A stretch of 64,000 nt of DNA from Agromyces sp. ISL-38 (GTDB lineage: Bacteria > Actinomycetota > Actinomycetes > Actinomycetales > Microbacteriaceae), in the NCBI RefSeq assembly GCF_018613935.1, contig NZ_JAGGPF010000012.1, positions 62,001 to 126,000 on the forward strand, written 5' to 3'. Below the pieces are notes generated by a model. That model was not told the DNA's origin, ran no database searches, and saw only the letters and a list, made by a program, of their open reading frames with translations. This document shows, one piece after another, positions 9,263-18,700 of the stretch (its first letter is position 1; each line of letters starts with the position of its first letter). Position numbers and translations under genes: made by a program.

Positions 9263-9278
9263 CGAGTGCGGGGTGACA

Positions 9279-10088
9279 ATGGGCGAAGCCTCGGGTGCGC
9301 GCCGACCGTGGTCGCCGATCGAGCGCGACGACGACCCGCTCTCGGTGCCGGGCAGCGCGCGCTTCAGCTGCCTCACCGAGGTGGAGTTGTTCGCCGATCT
9401 CAGCGCCGCCGAGCGCGCCGAAATGGACGTCGCACTCCCCGCTCGCACAGTTCGGCGCGGCGAACTCATCTACAGCCAGGCCGAGCCGGTCTCGGCGCTG
9501 TTCATTCTGAAGGCCGGCCGGGTGCGCATCTTCCGCCTCTCCGAAGACGGCAAGGCGCTCACCATGGCCATCCTCGGCCCGGGTGCGGTGTTCGGCGAGA
9601 TGCTGCTCGTCGGTCAGCGCATGTACGACAACTACGCCGAGGCGATCGAGGACTCCATCATCTGCCAGCTCGATGCGCAGCAGGTCGAGCAGCGCCTGCT
9701 CGCAGATCCCCGCATCGCCGTACGGGTGTCGCGGCTGCTCGGCGATCGCGTCGCGGCGCTCGAGACCCGGCTCTTGGATCTCGCCGTACGGCCGCTCTCG
9801 GCCCGAGTCGCGTCGACGCTGCTCGCGCTCGCCGACGGCACCGAGGGCGGCCCGGCCGGCGCAGGTCCCGCCGCGCGACCGCTCACCGCGCGGCTCGGCC
9901 CGATCCGGCTGACCCACGAGCAGATCGCAGGCCTGCTCGGCGCCACACGGGAGGCCACGAGCCGGGTACTCGCCGAGCTCGCCGCGAACGGCACGATCAG
10001 GCAGAGTCGCGGACGCATCGTCGTGCAAGACGACGACGGCCTGCGCGCGCTCGCCCAGCAGGGCGGGCCAACGGAGGATCGCCGGTGA
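9279..10088 (+). CDS. CRP/FNR-family transcriptional regulator
   Basis: A 269-residue regulator. The cyclic-nucleotide-binding-like beta-roll (about 25-140) includes VRRGELIYSQAEP and the GPGAVFGEM turn. A dimerisation helix follows, and then a winged helix (about 205-255) reading LTHEQIAGLLGATREATSRVL. The recognition helix keeps the Arg-Glu...Arg triplet (TREATSR) that E. coli CRP uses (R180, E181, R185) to read TGTGA. Only two cysteines are present, so this is not an FNR-type iron-sulphur sensor. It could bind a nucleotide or another ligand. GTG codons at 9255 and 9273 are alternative starts. The stop overlaps the next gene as GTGA. Confidence 0.9.
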   Translation: MGEASGARRPWSPIERDDDPLSVPGSARFSCLTEVELFADLSAAERAEMDVALPARTVRRGELIYSQAEPVSALFILKAGRVRIFRLSEDGKALTMAILGPGAVFGEMLLVGQRMYDNYAEAIEDSIICQLDAQQVEQRLLADPRIAVRVSRLLGDRVAALETRLLDLAVRPLSARVASTLLALADGTEGGPAGAGPAARPLTARLGPIRLTHEQIAGLLGATREATSRVLAELAANGTIRQSRGRIVVQDDDGLRALAQQGGPTEDRR

Positions 10089-10459
10089 ACGCAGCGGCGC
10101 CCGCAGCCCCCGGTGGGCGGCCCGAGCGCCGTTCCGACGGGAAGGGCCTGTCGATCGAAGTGCTGCACATCACCGAGTGCCCCGGCTGGGAGCCGACGCT
10201 CGGGCTGCTGCGGCGCGCACTCGACGAGCTCGGGATCACCGAGGCATCCGTGTCGGCGCGCCTGATCTCTTCGCCCGATGAGGCGCGCCGCTGCGGGTTC
10301 GCCGGTTCGCCGACAGTGCTCGTCGACGGCATCGACCCATTCCCCTCCTCGGGCCCCGCCGAGGAGCTCGCGTGCCGGGTGTACCGGGGCGCAGACGGGC
10401 TGTCGCCGCATCCGTCGCCGCGCGACCTCGTCGCCGCGCTGCGCGAGCGCACCGGCTGA
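10085..10459 (+). CDS. Thioredoxin-like fold protein (small, CPGW motif)
   Basis: A 124-residue protein with a thioredoxin-like layout. A beta strand (LSIEVLHITE) leads into C-P-G-W at the start of helix one, and the cis-Pro region reads CGFAGSPTVLVDG. The motif has a single N-terminal cysteine rather than CxxC; the second cysteine (CGFAG) lies about 40 residues later. Similar small proteins are annotated as thioredoxin family or DF-family (seleno)proteins and are often found with regulators of metal or redox stress. Translation is coupled to the CRP/FNR gene by a GTGA overlap. The exact substrate is unknown. Confidence 0.7.
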   Translation: MNAAAPAAPGGRPERRSDGKGLSIEVLHITECPGWEPTLGLLRRALDELGITEASVSARLISSPDEARRCGFAGSPTVLVDGIDPFPSSGPAEELACRVYRGADGLSPHPSPRDLVAALRERTG

Positions 10460-10475
10460 CGCCCAGTGCGCTCGC
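10443..10475. terminator. Bidirectional terminator-like hairpin
   Basis: A perfect 9-base inverted repeat, GCGAGCGCA (10443-10451) and TGCGCTCGC (10467-10475), with a 15-base loop. It spans the convergent ends of the thioredoxin-like gene (stop at 10459) and ahcY (stop at 10480). There is no T-run, as is common in high-GC actinobacteria. Confidence 0.6.
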
Positions 10476-10479
10476 CGGC

Positions 10480-11967
10480 TCAGTACCGGTAGTGGTCGAC
10501 CTTGTATGGGCCGTCGACCGGCACGCCGATGTACGACGCCTGCTCGGGCGAGAGCTCGGTGAGCTCCACGCCGAGCGCGTCGAGATGCAGGCGGGCGACC
10601 TTCTCGTCGAGGTGCTTCGGCAGCACGTAGACGCCGATCGGGTACGCCTCGGGCCGCGTGTACAGCTCGATCTGCGCGAGCACCTGGTTGGTGAAGGAGT
10701 TCGACATCACGAACGACGGATGCCCCGTGGCATTGCCGAGGTTCATGAGCCGCCCCTCGGAGAGCACGAGCACGCTGCGCCCGGTGGGCAGGCGCCACTC
10801 GTGCACCTGCGGCTTGATCTCGATGCGCTCGGCGCCCGCGAGGGACTCGAGGCCCGCCATGTCGATCTCGTTGTCGAAGTGCCCGACATTCGCGACGATC
10901 GCGAGGTGCTTCAAGCCGAGCAGGTGCTCGACGCGCACGACGTCCTTGTTGCCGGTGCCCGTGACGAGGATGTCGATCTCCCCGATCACCGACTCGAGAC
11001 GAGAGACCTGGTAGCCGTCCATCGCCGCCTGGAGTGCGCAGATCGGGTCGACCTCGCTCACGATGACGCGCGCACCCTGACCGCGGAGGGCCTCGGCCGC
11101 GCCCTTGCCCACGTCGCCGTAGCCGGCCACGAACACGACCTTGCCGCCGATGAGCACGTCGGTTGCCCGGTTGAGCCCGTCGGGCAGCGAGTGACGGATG
11201 CCGTACTTGTTGTCGAACTTCGACTTCGTGACCGAGTCGTTGACGTTGATCGCCGGGAAGAGGAGCGCGCCGTTCGCGTGCAGCTCGTAGAGGCGGTGGA
11301 CGCCCGTCGTGGTCTCCTCGGTGACGCCCTTCAGCTCGGCGGCGATCCGCGTCCAGCGATCGGGCGCGAGCTCGAGCGAGCGGCGCAGGGTATCGAGCAC
11401 GACGCGGTACTCGTGGCTCGCGTCATCCGTCGTCGCGGGCACGGCGCCGGCCGCCTCGAATTCGCGCCCATGGTGCACGAGCATGGTGGCGTCGCCGCCG
11501 TCGTCGAGGATCATGTTGGGGCCGATCCAGTCGGCACCGGATGCCTCGGCCTCGGCGCTCCAGTCGAAGATGCGATCAGTGCACCACCAGTACTCCTCGA
11601 GCGACTCGCCCTTCCACGCGAACACGGGCACGCCCGCCGGTTCCTGCCGTGTTCCGGTGGGTCCGACGACGACCGCGGCGGCCGCCTCGTCTTGCGTCGA
11701 GAAGATGTTGCAGCTCGCCCAGCGCACCTGAGCGCCCAGCGCGACGAGGGTCTCGATGAGCACCGCGGTCTGCACCGTCATGTGCAGGCTGCCGGCGATG
11801 CGCGCGCCCGAGAGCGGCTTCGATGCGCCGAACTCCTCGCGCAGGGCCATCAGGCCCGGCATCTCGTTCTCTGCGAGGCGGAGCTGGTGGCGTCCGGCCT
11901 CGGCGAGCGAGAGATCGGCGACCTTGAACGGGAGGGCGGTGGTGACGGCGGCATCCATGCCGATCAT
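10480..11967 (-). CDS. ahcY: Adenosylhomocysteinase
   Basis: S-adenosyl-L-homocysteine hydrolase (EC 3.13.2.1). It reversibly splits SAH to adenosine and homocysteine and so relieves product inhibition of methyltransferases. At 495 residues it matches actinobacterial enzymes, which carry an insertion relative to the 432-residue type. Substrate-domain motifs such as [16 protein letters not shown], the NAD-binding glycine motif [10 protein letters not shown], and the C-terminal KVDHYRY end are all intact. ATG codons at 11967 and 11958 are both possible starts; GGAG lies upstream of the first. The gene follows the phosphomannomutase gene in the same direction after a 200-base spacer with inverted repeats. 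Confidence 0.97.
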   Translation of the reverse strand: MIGMDAAVTTALPFKVADLSLAEAGRHQLRLAENEMPGLMALREEFGASKPLSGARIAGSLHMTVQTAVLIETLVALGAQVRWASCNIFSTQDEAAAAVVVGPTGTRQEPAGVPVFAWKGESLEEYWWCTDRIFDWSAEAEASGADWIGPNMILDDGGDATMLVHHGREFEAAGAVPATTDDASHEYRVVLDTLRRSLELAPDRWTRIAAELKGVTEETTTGVHRLYELHANGALLFPAINVNDSVTKSKFDNKYGIRHSLPDGLNRATDVLIGGKVVFVAGYGDVGKGAAEALRGQGARVIVSEVDPICALQAAMDGYQVSRLESVIGEIDILVTGTGNKDVVRVEHLLGLKHLAIVANVGHFDNEIDMAGLESLAGAERIEIKPQVHEWRLPTGRSVLVLSEGRLMNLGNATGHPSFVMSNSFTNQVLAQIELYTRPEAYPIGVYVLPKHLDEKVARLHLDALGVELTELSPEQASYIGVPVDGPYKVDHYRY

Positions 11968-11993
11968 TCTCGCAGGCTCCGCCTCTGCCCCGC

Positions 11994-12148
11994 GCAGAAT
12001 TCAGGAACCGGCCACTGACTCCCCTCCAGCATTCAGGAACGGATGCCGCGAGCGGGCGTCGTTCCCGCGCGAATCACGGGCCGATCACGGCGCCGACTCA
12101 CGGTGCTCCTGAATTCTGAACCGGGAGGTCCTGAATTCTGCACAGCGG
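11994..12148. repeat. Four copies of an AGAATTCAGGA-type motif, two in each orientation
   Basis: GCAGAATTCAGGAACC (11994) and CAGCATTCAGGAAC (12027) read forward. CTCCTGAATTCTGAAC (12106) and GTCCTGAATTCTGCAC (12128) are their reverse complements. The outer pair shares a 13-base perfect inverted match. They fill the spacer between the phosphomannomutase gene and ahcY and are AT-richer than anything nearby. They could form a large hairpin in the ahcY leader or be protein-binding sites. Confidence 0.75.
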
Positions 12149-12170
12149 TGAGGAGGGTGGCACCTGGAAG

Positions 12171-13604
12171 TCAGCCGCGGATGAGCGCGAGCACCTCGTC
12201 GCGGATGGCGGCCATCGTCGCGGCATCCGCACCCTCGACGTTGAGGCGGAGCAGCGGCTCGGTGTTCGACGGACGCACGTTGAACCACCAGAACGGTTCG
12301 CTCTCATCGGTGATGCCCTCGACGGTGAGCCCGTCGAACTCGTCGAAGTCGGCCCGGCCAGTGAACGCCTCGACGATGCGGGTGTATGCCGCGGGGACGT
12401 CGGTGACGGTCGAGTTGATCTCGCCCGAGAGGGCATAGGGCGTGAAGCGCGCCGCGAGGGTGGAGAGCAGGCCGCCCTGCGCACCGAACTCCGCGAGCAC
12501 GTGCATCGCAGCGAGCATGCCGTTGTCGGCGCCCCAGAAGTCGCGGAAGTAGTAGTGCGCCGAATGCTCGCCGCCGAAGACCGCGCCGGTGAGCCGCATC
12601 TGGTCTTTGATGAGCGAGTGGCCGACGCGCGTGCGCACGGGCGTCGCTCCGGCCTCCTCGATCGTCTCGGGCACGAATCGCGAGGTGATCAGGTTGTGGA
12701 TGACGCTCACGTCGTCTTCGCCGGCTGCGCGAACCCGCTCGATCTCGCGAAGCGCGACGATGGCGGCCACGGCCGACGGGTTGACGGCGCCGCCGCGCTC
12801 GTCGACGACGAAGCACCGGTCGGCGTCGCCGTCGAAGGCGAGCCCGAGATCGGCACCGTGCTCGACGACCGCACGCTGCAGGTCGACGAGGTTCGCCGGC
12901 TCGAGCGGGTTCGCCTCGTGGTTCGGGAACGTGCCGTCGAGCTCGAAGTAGAGCGGAACGATCTCGAACGGCAGCGCCGGAAGGCCCGCGGCATCGCCGA
13001 GGACGGCGGGCACCGTGAGCCCGCCCATGCCGTTGCCGGCATCGACGACGATCTTCATCGGTCGCACGGCGCTCAGGTTGACGAGCGAGCGCAGGTAGGC
13101 GGCGTAGTCGGCGAGTACATCGACGTGGACGATCGAGCCGCTCACCGGGGCATCCGCGATTCCCTGCTCGAGGTAGTCGCCGGCCCGGTCGCGGATCGCG
13201 GCGAGACCGGTGTCGAGCGAGATGCCCTGCGCGCCGGCACGCGAGAACTTGATGCCGTTGTAGGCCGCCGGGTTGTGGCTCGCCGTGAACATCGCTGCGG
13301 GAGCACCCATCGACCCCGATGCGAAGTAGCTCTGGTCGGTCGAGCACAGGCCGATCGCCACGACGTCGGCGCCGCGCCGCGTGGCGCCGCGCGCGAAGGC
13401 CTCGGCGAAGACCGGCGACGAGTCGCGCATGTCGTGCCCGACGACGACACGCTCGCCGGCGGCTTCGACCTCGTCGACGAACGCCGCGCCGAATGCCTCG
13501 ACCGATTCCTCGGTGAGGCCCTCCCCCACGATTCCTCGCACGTCGTAGGCCTTCACGATCGCGTTGAGGCGCGCTCGTGCATCGGATGGTGCCGGCGGAT
13601 TCAT
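12171..13604 (-). CDS. manB: Phosphomannomutase/phosphoglucomutase
   Basis: Alpha-D-phosphohexomutase of 477 residues that interconverts mannose (or glucose) 6-phosphate and 1-phosphate, feeding GDP-mannose and other sugar nucleotides. The phosphoserine loop is TASHNP with Ser109. The metal-binding loop is DGDADR (258-263), the sugar-specificity loop GGEHSAH (344-350), and the phosphate-binding loop RPSNTEP lies near the C-terminus. It corresponds to the manB gene that sits beside a DUF3499 gene in M. tuberculosis (Rv3257c-Rv3258c). Its start overlaps the DUF3499 stop (ATGA). It supplies precursors for the glycan locus further right. Confidence 0.95.
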   Translation of the reverse strand: MNPPAPSDARARLNAIVKAYDVRGIVGEGLTEESVEAFGAAFVDEVEAAGERVVVGHDMRDSSPVFAEAFARGATRRGADVVAIGLCSTDQSYFASGSMGAPAAMFTASHNPAAYNGIKFSRAGAQGISLDTGLAAIRDRAGDYLEQGIADAPVSGSIVHVDVLADYAAYLRSLVNLSAVRPMKIVVDAGNGMGGLTVPAVLGDAAGLPALPFEIVPLYFELDGTFPNHEANPLEPANLVDLQRAVVEHGADLGLAFDGDADRCFVVDERGGAVNPSAVAAIVALREIERVRAAGEDDVSVIHNLITSRFVPETIEEAGATPVRTRVGHSLIKDQMRLTGAVFGGEHSAHYYFRDFWGADNGMLAAMHVLAEFGAQGGLLSTLAARFTPYALSGEINSTVTDVPAAYTRIVEAFTGRADFDEFDGLTVEGITDESEPFWWFNVRPSNTEPLLRLNVEGADAATMAAIRDEVLALIRG

Positions 13605-13816
13605 GCCTTGAAACCTACCTCACCGAGCGAAACGTGTCGCACGACCTGCCAGCCCTTCGGAGCGGAGGTGCGGTCGGCATGGCGGGCGCAGAGGTCGTAG
13701 CCGTGCGGTTCGCGCGTGAGCGCCAACGGGCCGAGCACCGCCATCGCGTCGGTGTAGTCGAAGGTGAGCGTCGCGACCGCTTCTGCGGTGCATGCGGTGC
13801 GCGAACAACGTCTCAT
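13601..13816 (-). CDS. DUF3499 family protein
   Basis: A 71-residue actinobacteria-specific protein with the DUF3499 pattern: CSRTAC at the N-terminus, a short beta-rich middle, and LCARHADR followed by PKGWQVVR. The paired cysteines and the C-x2-H suggest a small zinc ribbon. Its function is unknown. It is located, as usual, directly upstream of the phosphomannomutase gene, with a 4-base overlap. GGTGGAG lies just before the ATG at 13816, and TACTCT further up may be its -10 box. Confidence 0.9.
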   Translation of the reverse strand: MRRCSRTACTAEAVATLTFDYTDAMAVLGPLALTREPHGYDLCARHADRTSAPKGWQVVRHVSLGEVGFKA

Positions 13817-13848
13817 GGCTCCACCAGAGTAGCGAGCGACGCGGACAT

Positions 13849-13854
13849 TACGAT
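13849..13854 (+). promoter_or_regulatory. Probable -10 box for the zincin-like gene
   Basis: TACGAT followed by 7 bases and the ATG at 13862. With only 45 bases between the divergent start codons, this supports a leaderless start at 13862. Confidence 0.5.
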
Positions 13855-13861
13855 GGAGGGT

Positions 13862-14305
13862 ATGCCCCGATCCCGCCGTGTCGCCTCCGTGCCGCGTTCG
13901 CCGAGACGACTCGCCCGTGATCGACACGGCCGGGGCATGCGCTCCGCCGTGACCGGTCCGCACCTCGAGCCGATCCGCACCCGACTCGACGAGTTCGATT
14001 TCACCATCGCCACGACGGCCGCCTACCTCCGCGGACTGTGGCCCGAGCTCGAGGGCGTCGTGTTCGAGGTCGCACAGGGTCCCGCCGACGCGATCCACGG
14101 CGATCACATCGATCGGTGGAAGGTCTTCCACGACGAGCGGCGAATCGTCTTCTTCCGGTTGCCGATCGTGCGCTTCCTGCGGCTCCAAGAGGGCGAGGAG
14201 CGAGAGGAGAAGCTCCTCATCGAGAGCTGCGTGTTCCGCGCGATCGCCGAGCTGCTCGGCAAAGACCCGTGGGAGCTCGCCCCGGGGCGCTACCGGCACC
14301 TCTGA
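13862..14305 (+). CDS. Metallopeptidase-family (zincin-like) protein with degenerate active site
   Basis: A 147-residue protein that by position and layout matches the Rv3259-type metallopeptidase family divergent from DUF3499 in actinobacteria. After a basic N-terminus it shows RRIVFFRLPIVRFLRL, an acidic EGEEREEKL stretch, and a helix where a zincin would carry HExxH. Here that helix reads LLIESCVFRAIAELLG, with no zinc-binding histidines, so peptidase activity is doubtful. The start at 13862 is preferred because of the TACGAT box 7 bases before it; ATG 13853 is the alternative. It ends 3 bases before the convergent DUF5719 stop. Confidence 0.75.
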   Translation: MPRSRRVASVPRSPRRLARDRHGRGMRSAVTGPHLEPIRTRLDEFDFTIATTAAYLRGLWPELEGVVFEVAQGPADAIHGDHIDRWKVFHDERRIVFFRLPIVRFLRLQEGEEREEKLLIESCVFRAIAELLGKDPWELAPGRYRHL

Positions 14306-14308
14306 GGC

Positions 14309-15763
14309 TCAGCGCGGGGAGACGCGGATCGGCGCATCCTGCGCGCCAGGGGGCTGCACACCGAACGAGGCGAGCGCTGCAGCGCCCGAGAACGACACCG
14401 ACGCATGGAGGCCTTCGACGCCGGCGAGTCGCACCAGCGCGCCGGGCACGAGCGGGACGGTCGCGGCGCCGCCCGCCGGCACGGTCACCGCGCGCTCGGT
14501 GCCGTTGATCGTGATCGTCGCCTCGGTGGCATCCGTGTCCGTGCTCGCGAAGTGCAGCACGGGCGAGGGCCCGGGCGGCACAACGACAACGCCGTCGTCG
14601 AGCAGGGGCATGGTCGCGACGGTCCAGGCGAGGTCGACGGATGCCGCGGCATCGGCAGCCCCGGATTCGACGGGCGCGCCCGTCGTCGCCCGCGCCGCCG
14701 CCACGACCGGGGCGTCGGCTTCGATGCGAAGCGTGTAGCTGCCGGCGGCGAGCACGCCGAGCGGCACGTCGCTGACTCGTCCGGGCTGCAGCGTCACGTC
14801 GATCGTCGACCCGCTCGAACCCGTCTCGGAGACGATGCCGATCGACACCTCGACGGCATCGCCGTCGGGAGCGAAGAGTCGCAGCGCGGGGAAGTCGTCG
14901 CCGAGGGCGTGGTCGTCGGCGGGGTCGACTCCGCCGGCTTTCGCGACGACGAAGCCCGGGATCACCTGGCTGGTCGATGGCATCGCCGTGGCGCCCGAGA
15001 GCTCGACGCCGCTGGGTGCGAGCCCTTGCACGACGGAGTGCTGGAGGCTCGCGACGATCGCGCCACCCGAGCTCTGGACGTGCACGACCGGTGACTCCAG
15101 ATTGGGCGCAAGCCCGGCGAGCGAGAGCACACGCTGGTTGCCGGCCGGCACGATGATGCCGAGGGCCGATGCCGCCTCGACCGGGCCGGACTCGCCCGAC
15201 ACGCGCACGTCGACCGTGGCGGCGACATCGGTCGGGTTCGAGAGCATCACGAGGCTCGTGCGACCGAGATTCGTGGCGCCCGCGACGAGCCAGGTGTCGG
15301 CGACCGCCTCTGCGCACGCCGCCGCCGCGAAACCTGCGACCGTCTCGGTGGCGGCCGTCTGCGATTGGGCACCCGCGAGCAGGCCCACCGCGACCTCGCC
15401 GGGCTCCGTCGCGATCACGGTCGGCGTACCGTCGCGATCGGCGCGGGGGTTCTCCGATGCCGTGACCGGAACCTGCTCCACGGCGGCCGCGGCGGGCTCT
15501 GCGCCCGTGACGACCGCCGCCGATCCGATGGATGAGGCGGTGGTGGCCGCCGCCGCATCGTCGGCAAGGGTCATCAGGGGGCCGGGGCAGACGCGCTGCT
15601 GCCGGCTCTCGGCCGGCTGCACGACGAGGGACGGGGCGCTCGCACGGTGTTCGGGCCACGGCACGATCGCCGCGGCCGTCAGCGTGGCGGCAGCGAGCCC
15701 GGCCGCCACGAGGAATGCGGCGGCTCGGCCGCCGATGCGGGCGATCGTGCGTCTAGCGAGCAT
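14309..15763 (-). CDS. DUF5719 family membrane-anchored protein
   Basis: A 484-residue protein with an N-terminal basic stretch and one membrane segment (about 15-38), then a long extracytoplasmic Ala/Val-rich region made of beta-sandwich-like repeats, for example GATNLGRTSLVMLSNPTD and VPAGNQRVLSLAGLAPN. This is the layout of DUF5719 proteins, which in actinobacteria are encoded right after a large glycosyltransferase/membrane protein near whiB and manB. It probably acts in the cell envelope, but its function is unknown. The start at 15763 overlaps the upstream stop by 11 bases. Confidence 0.85.
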   Translation of the reverse strand: MLARRTIARIGGRAAAFLVAAGLAAATLTAAAIVPWPEHRASAPSLVVQPAESRQQRVCPGPLMTLADDAAAATTASSIGSAAVVTGAEPAAAAVEQVPVTASENPRADRDGTPTVIATEPGEVAVGLLAGAQSQTAATETVAGFAAAACAEAVADTWLVAGATNLGRTSLVMLSNPTDVAATVDVRVSGESGPVEAASALGIIVPAGNQRVLSLAGLAPNLESPVVHVQSSGGAIVASLQHSVVQGLAPSGVELSGATAMPSTSQVIPGFVVAKAGGVDPADDHALGDDFPALRLFAPDGDAVEVSIGIVSETGSSGSTIDVTLQPGRVSDVPLGVLAAGSYTLRIEADAPVVAAARATTGAPVESGAADAAASVDLAWTVATMPLLDDGVVVVPPGPSPVLHFASTDTDATEATITINGTERAVTVPAGGAATVPLVPGALVRLAGVEGLHASVSFSGAAALASFGVQPPGAQDAPIRVSPR

Positions 15764-18700
15764 CGTCGTCTCCGTCCGGGTCGGCGGGATCGGTGGACTG
15801 CGCGGTTCCGGCTGGATCGACGGGGACGGCTTCGCCAGGGGTGGGAGCCTCGACATCGTCGAGCTCTTCGGCTTCGCCGACCCGGTCGGCCGCCGCGTCG
15901 GCCCCGGGCTCGCCGGGAGTCGCGTCATCCGTCGGCGGCTCAGTCGCGTCATCCGCAGCCGCGTCGTCGGCAGCCACGTCGCGGGCAGTCACGTCGCCGG
16001 CAGTCGCGTCGGCGGCGGCCGTGGCCGCGTCATCCGCAGTCGCGTCATCCGCAGCCGCGACATCCGCAACCGCGTCATCCGCAGCCGCGACGTCGGCAGC
16101 CGCGTCATCCGCAGCCGCGACCTGCGCAGCCGCCTGAGGCGGACGCGATCCGCGCCGGCGGCGAACCGGACGGCGATCGGTCTCGCGACCGGCGCCGGTG
16201 GGGATCGAGAGCAGCAGCGCGGCACCGATGACGACGAGCTGCACGAGCGTGATGACGCCGGTGAGCCAGCCGCCTGCACCGGCGGGGATGCGTGCCGCCT
16301 CGGCGTCGGGTTCGGCCGCGGCGAACCGCCACAGCGTGCCGAAGGCGGTCTCACCCACCGCGACGAGCGCGGCGTTGCCGTCGAGCGCCGTGCGGGCGCG
16401 GTCGGCGGTGGCTACAGCCTCTCGGTTCTCGTCGTCGGCGGGAGCCGCGAGGAGCACGAACGACACACCGAACTCGCGGGTCGCGGCCGTCGGGTCGAAG
16501 CCGCTCCGGGAGGCCAGGTTTCCCGCGATGGTCGCGAGCTCCTGGTCGTCGGCGCCGAGTTCCTCATTCGTCTGCACGAGCGTCGACTGCTCGTCGAGCG
16601 TGGTTCCGGCGCCGTGCTCGAGGGTCGCGCGAAGTCCGCCGTCGGACTCGGGTTCGATACGCAGCGTCGAGACGCGCGGATCGGCCTCGGCTTCTGCTGC
16701 GACGAAGGCCGGGAGCGTGCGCTCCGCGGCTGGCGAGATCGCGGCGCCGCCGGTTGCGATCGCGAATGCGGTTGGAAGCACCGCCACGGCGGCGCACACG
16801 GTGACGAAGGCGCCGGCGAGGGCGCTGCCACGACGGAGGGCGCCGAGCGCGATGACTGCGGCCAGCGTGAGGCCGAGCCACTCGAGGCTGAGGCCCGCGC
16901 CGGTCCAGAGGGGCACGGCTGACGTACCGACGACCGCGACCGCCAGCTGCGCGGCGGCGACTGCGGTGGCGAAGCCGAGCAGGGCGATGCCGAGGGCGAG
17001 CAGCGCGGCGCGCGCTCCGGGAGCGACCACGGCAGCGAGCGCTGCGAGGGCGAGCGGCGCGAGCAGCGCCGCGACGACGAGCCGAGGATCGACCGATGCG
17101 ACCGCGCCGATGAGCTCGTTCCACGCGGCCGACGGCGCACCGGGGAACCCGAGGGCGAGCTGCCATGCCGGCGGAACGGCGCTCACGACGGGCGTGCCGG
17201 GATCGGCGAGGAGCGCGAGCGGCGTGCCTCGCGCGAACTGCTCGATGACCAGTGGCGCGGCGAGCACGGCTGCGGGAATCGGGAGGCCGGCGAGTCGCGC
17301 GGCGGCGCGTCCGCTGACGGCGAGCCCCACGAGCCACGCGACGAGGAGCGCGGGTGCGAGGCTCGGTGCCGCGGCAACGACCGCGGCGAAGAGCAACGAC
17401 GCGGCGGCCGCGGCGGCCCACGACGTTGCCGCCCCGAACACCGCGAACGCGAGCCAGCCGAGCAGCACGTGGGCGATGACGGCACCCGGCCGCCCGTCGC
17501 CGAGTGCAATGAGGAAGGTGGGCGAGACCGCCCAGATCAGGGCCGCGGCCGCACGGACGGCTCCGCGCTCAGTGAGCCGTGAGGCCGCGAACCAGGCCCC
17601 GATCGCCGCCGCCGGCACGGCCACGAGCCACAGCAGCACGAGTGCGAACGAGGGTGCCCAGAACGTGACTGATCCGATGACCGCGAGCAGGCCGGCGAAC
17701 GGATCGGCCGCGCCGACGAGCCCGGTGCCGAGGTCGCGCCAACCGTAGGCCGCGTTGCGCCAGAGCTCGCCGAATCCGCTCGAGAGCGGGAGCAGCGCAC
17801 CGCCGCTGATGCCGTTCGCACCCATGAGCCACGAGAACAGTGCCACGGATGCCACGGCCGATGTGAGCAGGACCCACCCGCCGCCGGTGCTGAGGAACTG
17901 CAGTTCGTGCTTGCGGCCGCGGGCCCTCGTGCGGCGCGCTTCGGCGGCGAGCTGCCCGCGCCGGCGCATCTCGTCGTGCTGCATGCGCAACGGGGCGACG
18001 ACCGCCCATCCGCTCGTACGACCCGACTTCAGGGTGCGCCGGGCGCGCGCGACGCGCATACCGGAGAACATCGTGCGAATCGCTGCGGCGAGCTCTCCGG
18101 GGATCGCGCCCGGGGTCTTCACGAGCAGCAGCCGAATCGAGCGCAGCACGGCGAGCGGCAGCAGGCTGAGCCAGTGCAGCGGCACCGCTGGGGAGGGAGC
18201 GTAGACGAGCCGCCGGTGCAGCTCCGCCGCTCGGGCCACACGCTCGCGGCGGCGCACCGTGCGCGGCCGACGGCCGCCCGGGGGCCCGGCCACTCCCGCG
18301 CCCGCGAACGAGACGCGGGCATCGGGCACGACCGCGACGCGATGGCCGGCGAGTCGTGCACGGATCGAGAAGTCGAGCGCGTCGTCGGCGATCGGAAGCC
18401 CGGGATCGAACCCGTCGAGGGCACGCCACACGGTGTGCCGCACGAGAATCGCGGCCGGGTCGAGTCCGAGCACGTCGCTGAGCCCGTCGTGCTGGCCCTG
18501 GTCGAGCTCATCGGCGACGAGCGGCACGCTTCGCCCGAGACGGGTGACCGAGCGGCCGAAGACGGCGATGCGGTCGGGGGCGTCCCAGTGCATGAGCTTC
18601 GGCCCGGCGATGCCGACGGACTTCGCGGTCTCGAGGGTCGCGAGCAGGGTCGCGAGCGCGTCGGGCTGTGGGGCGCTGTCCTCGGAGAGGAGCCACAGGG

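Noticed and set aside
9279..10088. FNR-type oxygen-sensing iron-sulphur regulator
   Set aside because: Only two cysteines are present and they are not spaced for a 4Fe-4S cluster; the CRP-like recognition helix fits the ordinary CRP/FNR class.
11968..12170. Possible SAH riboswitch upstream of ahcY
   Set aside because: The leader does not show the conserved SAH-aptamer sequence; what stands out are the AGAATTCAGGA inverted repeats instead.
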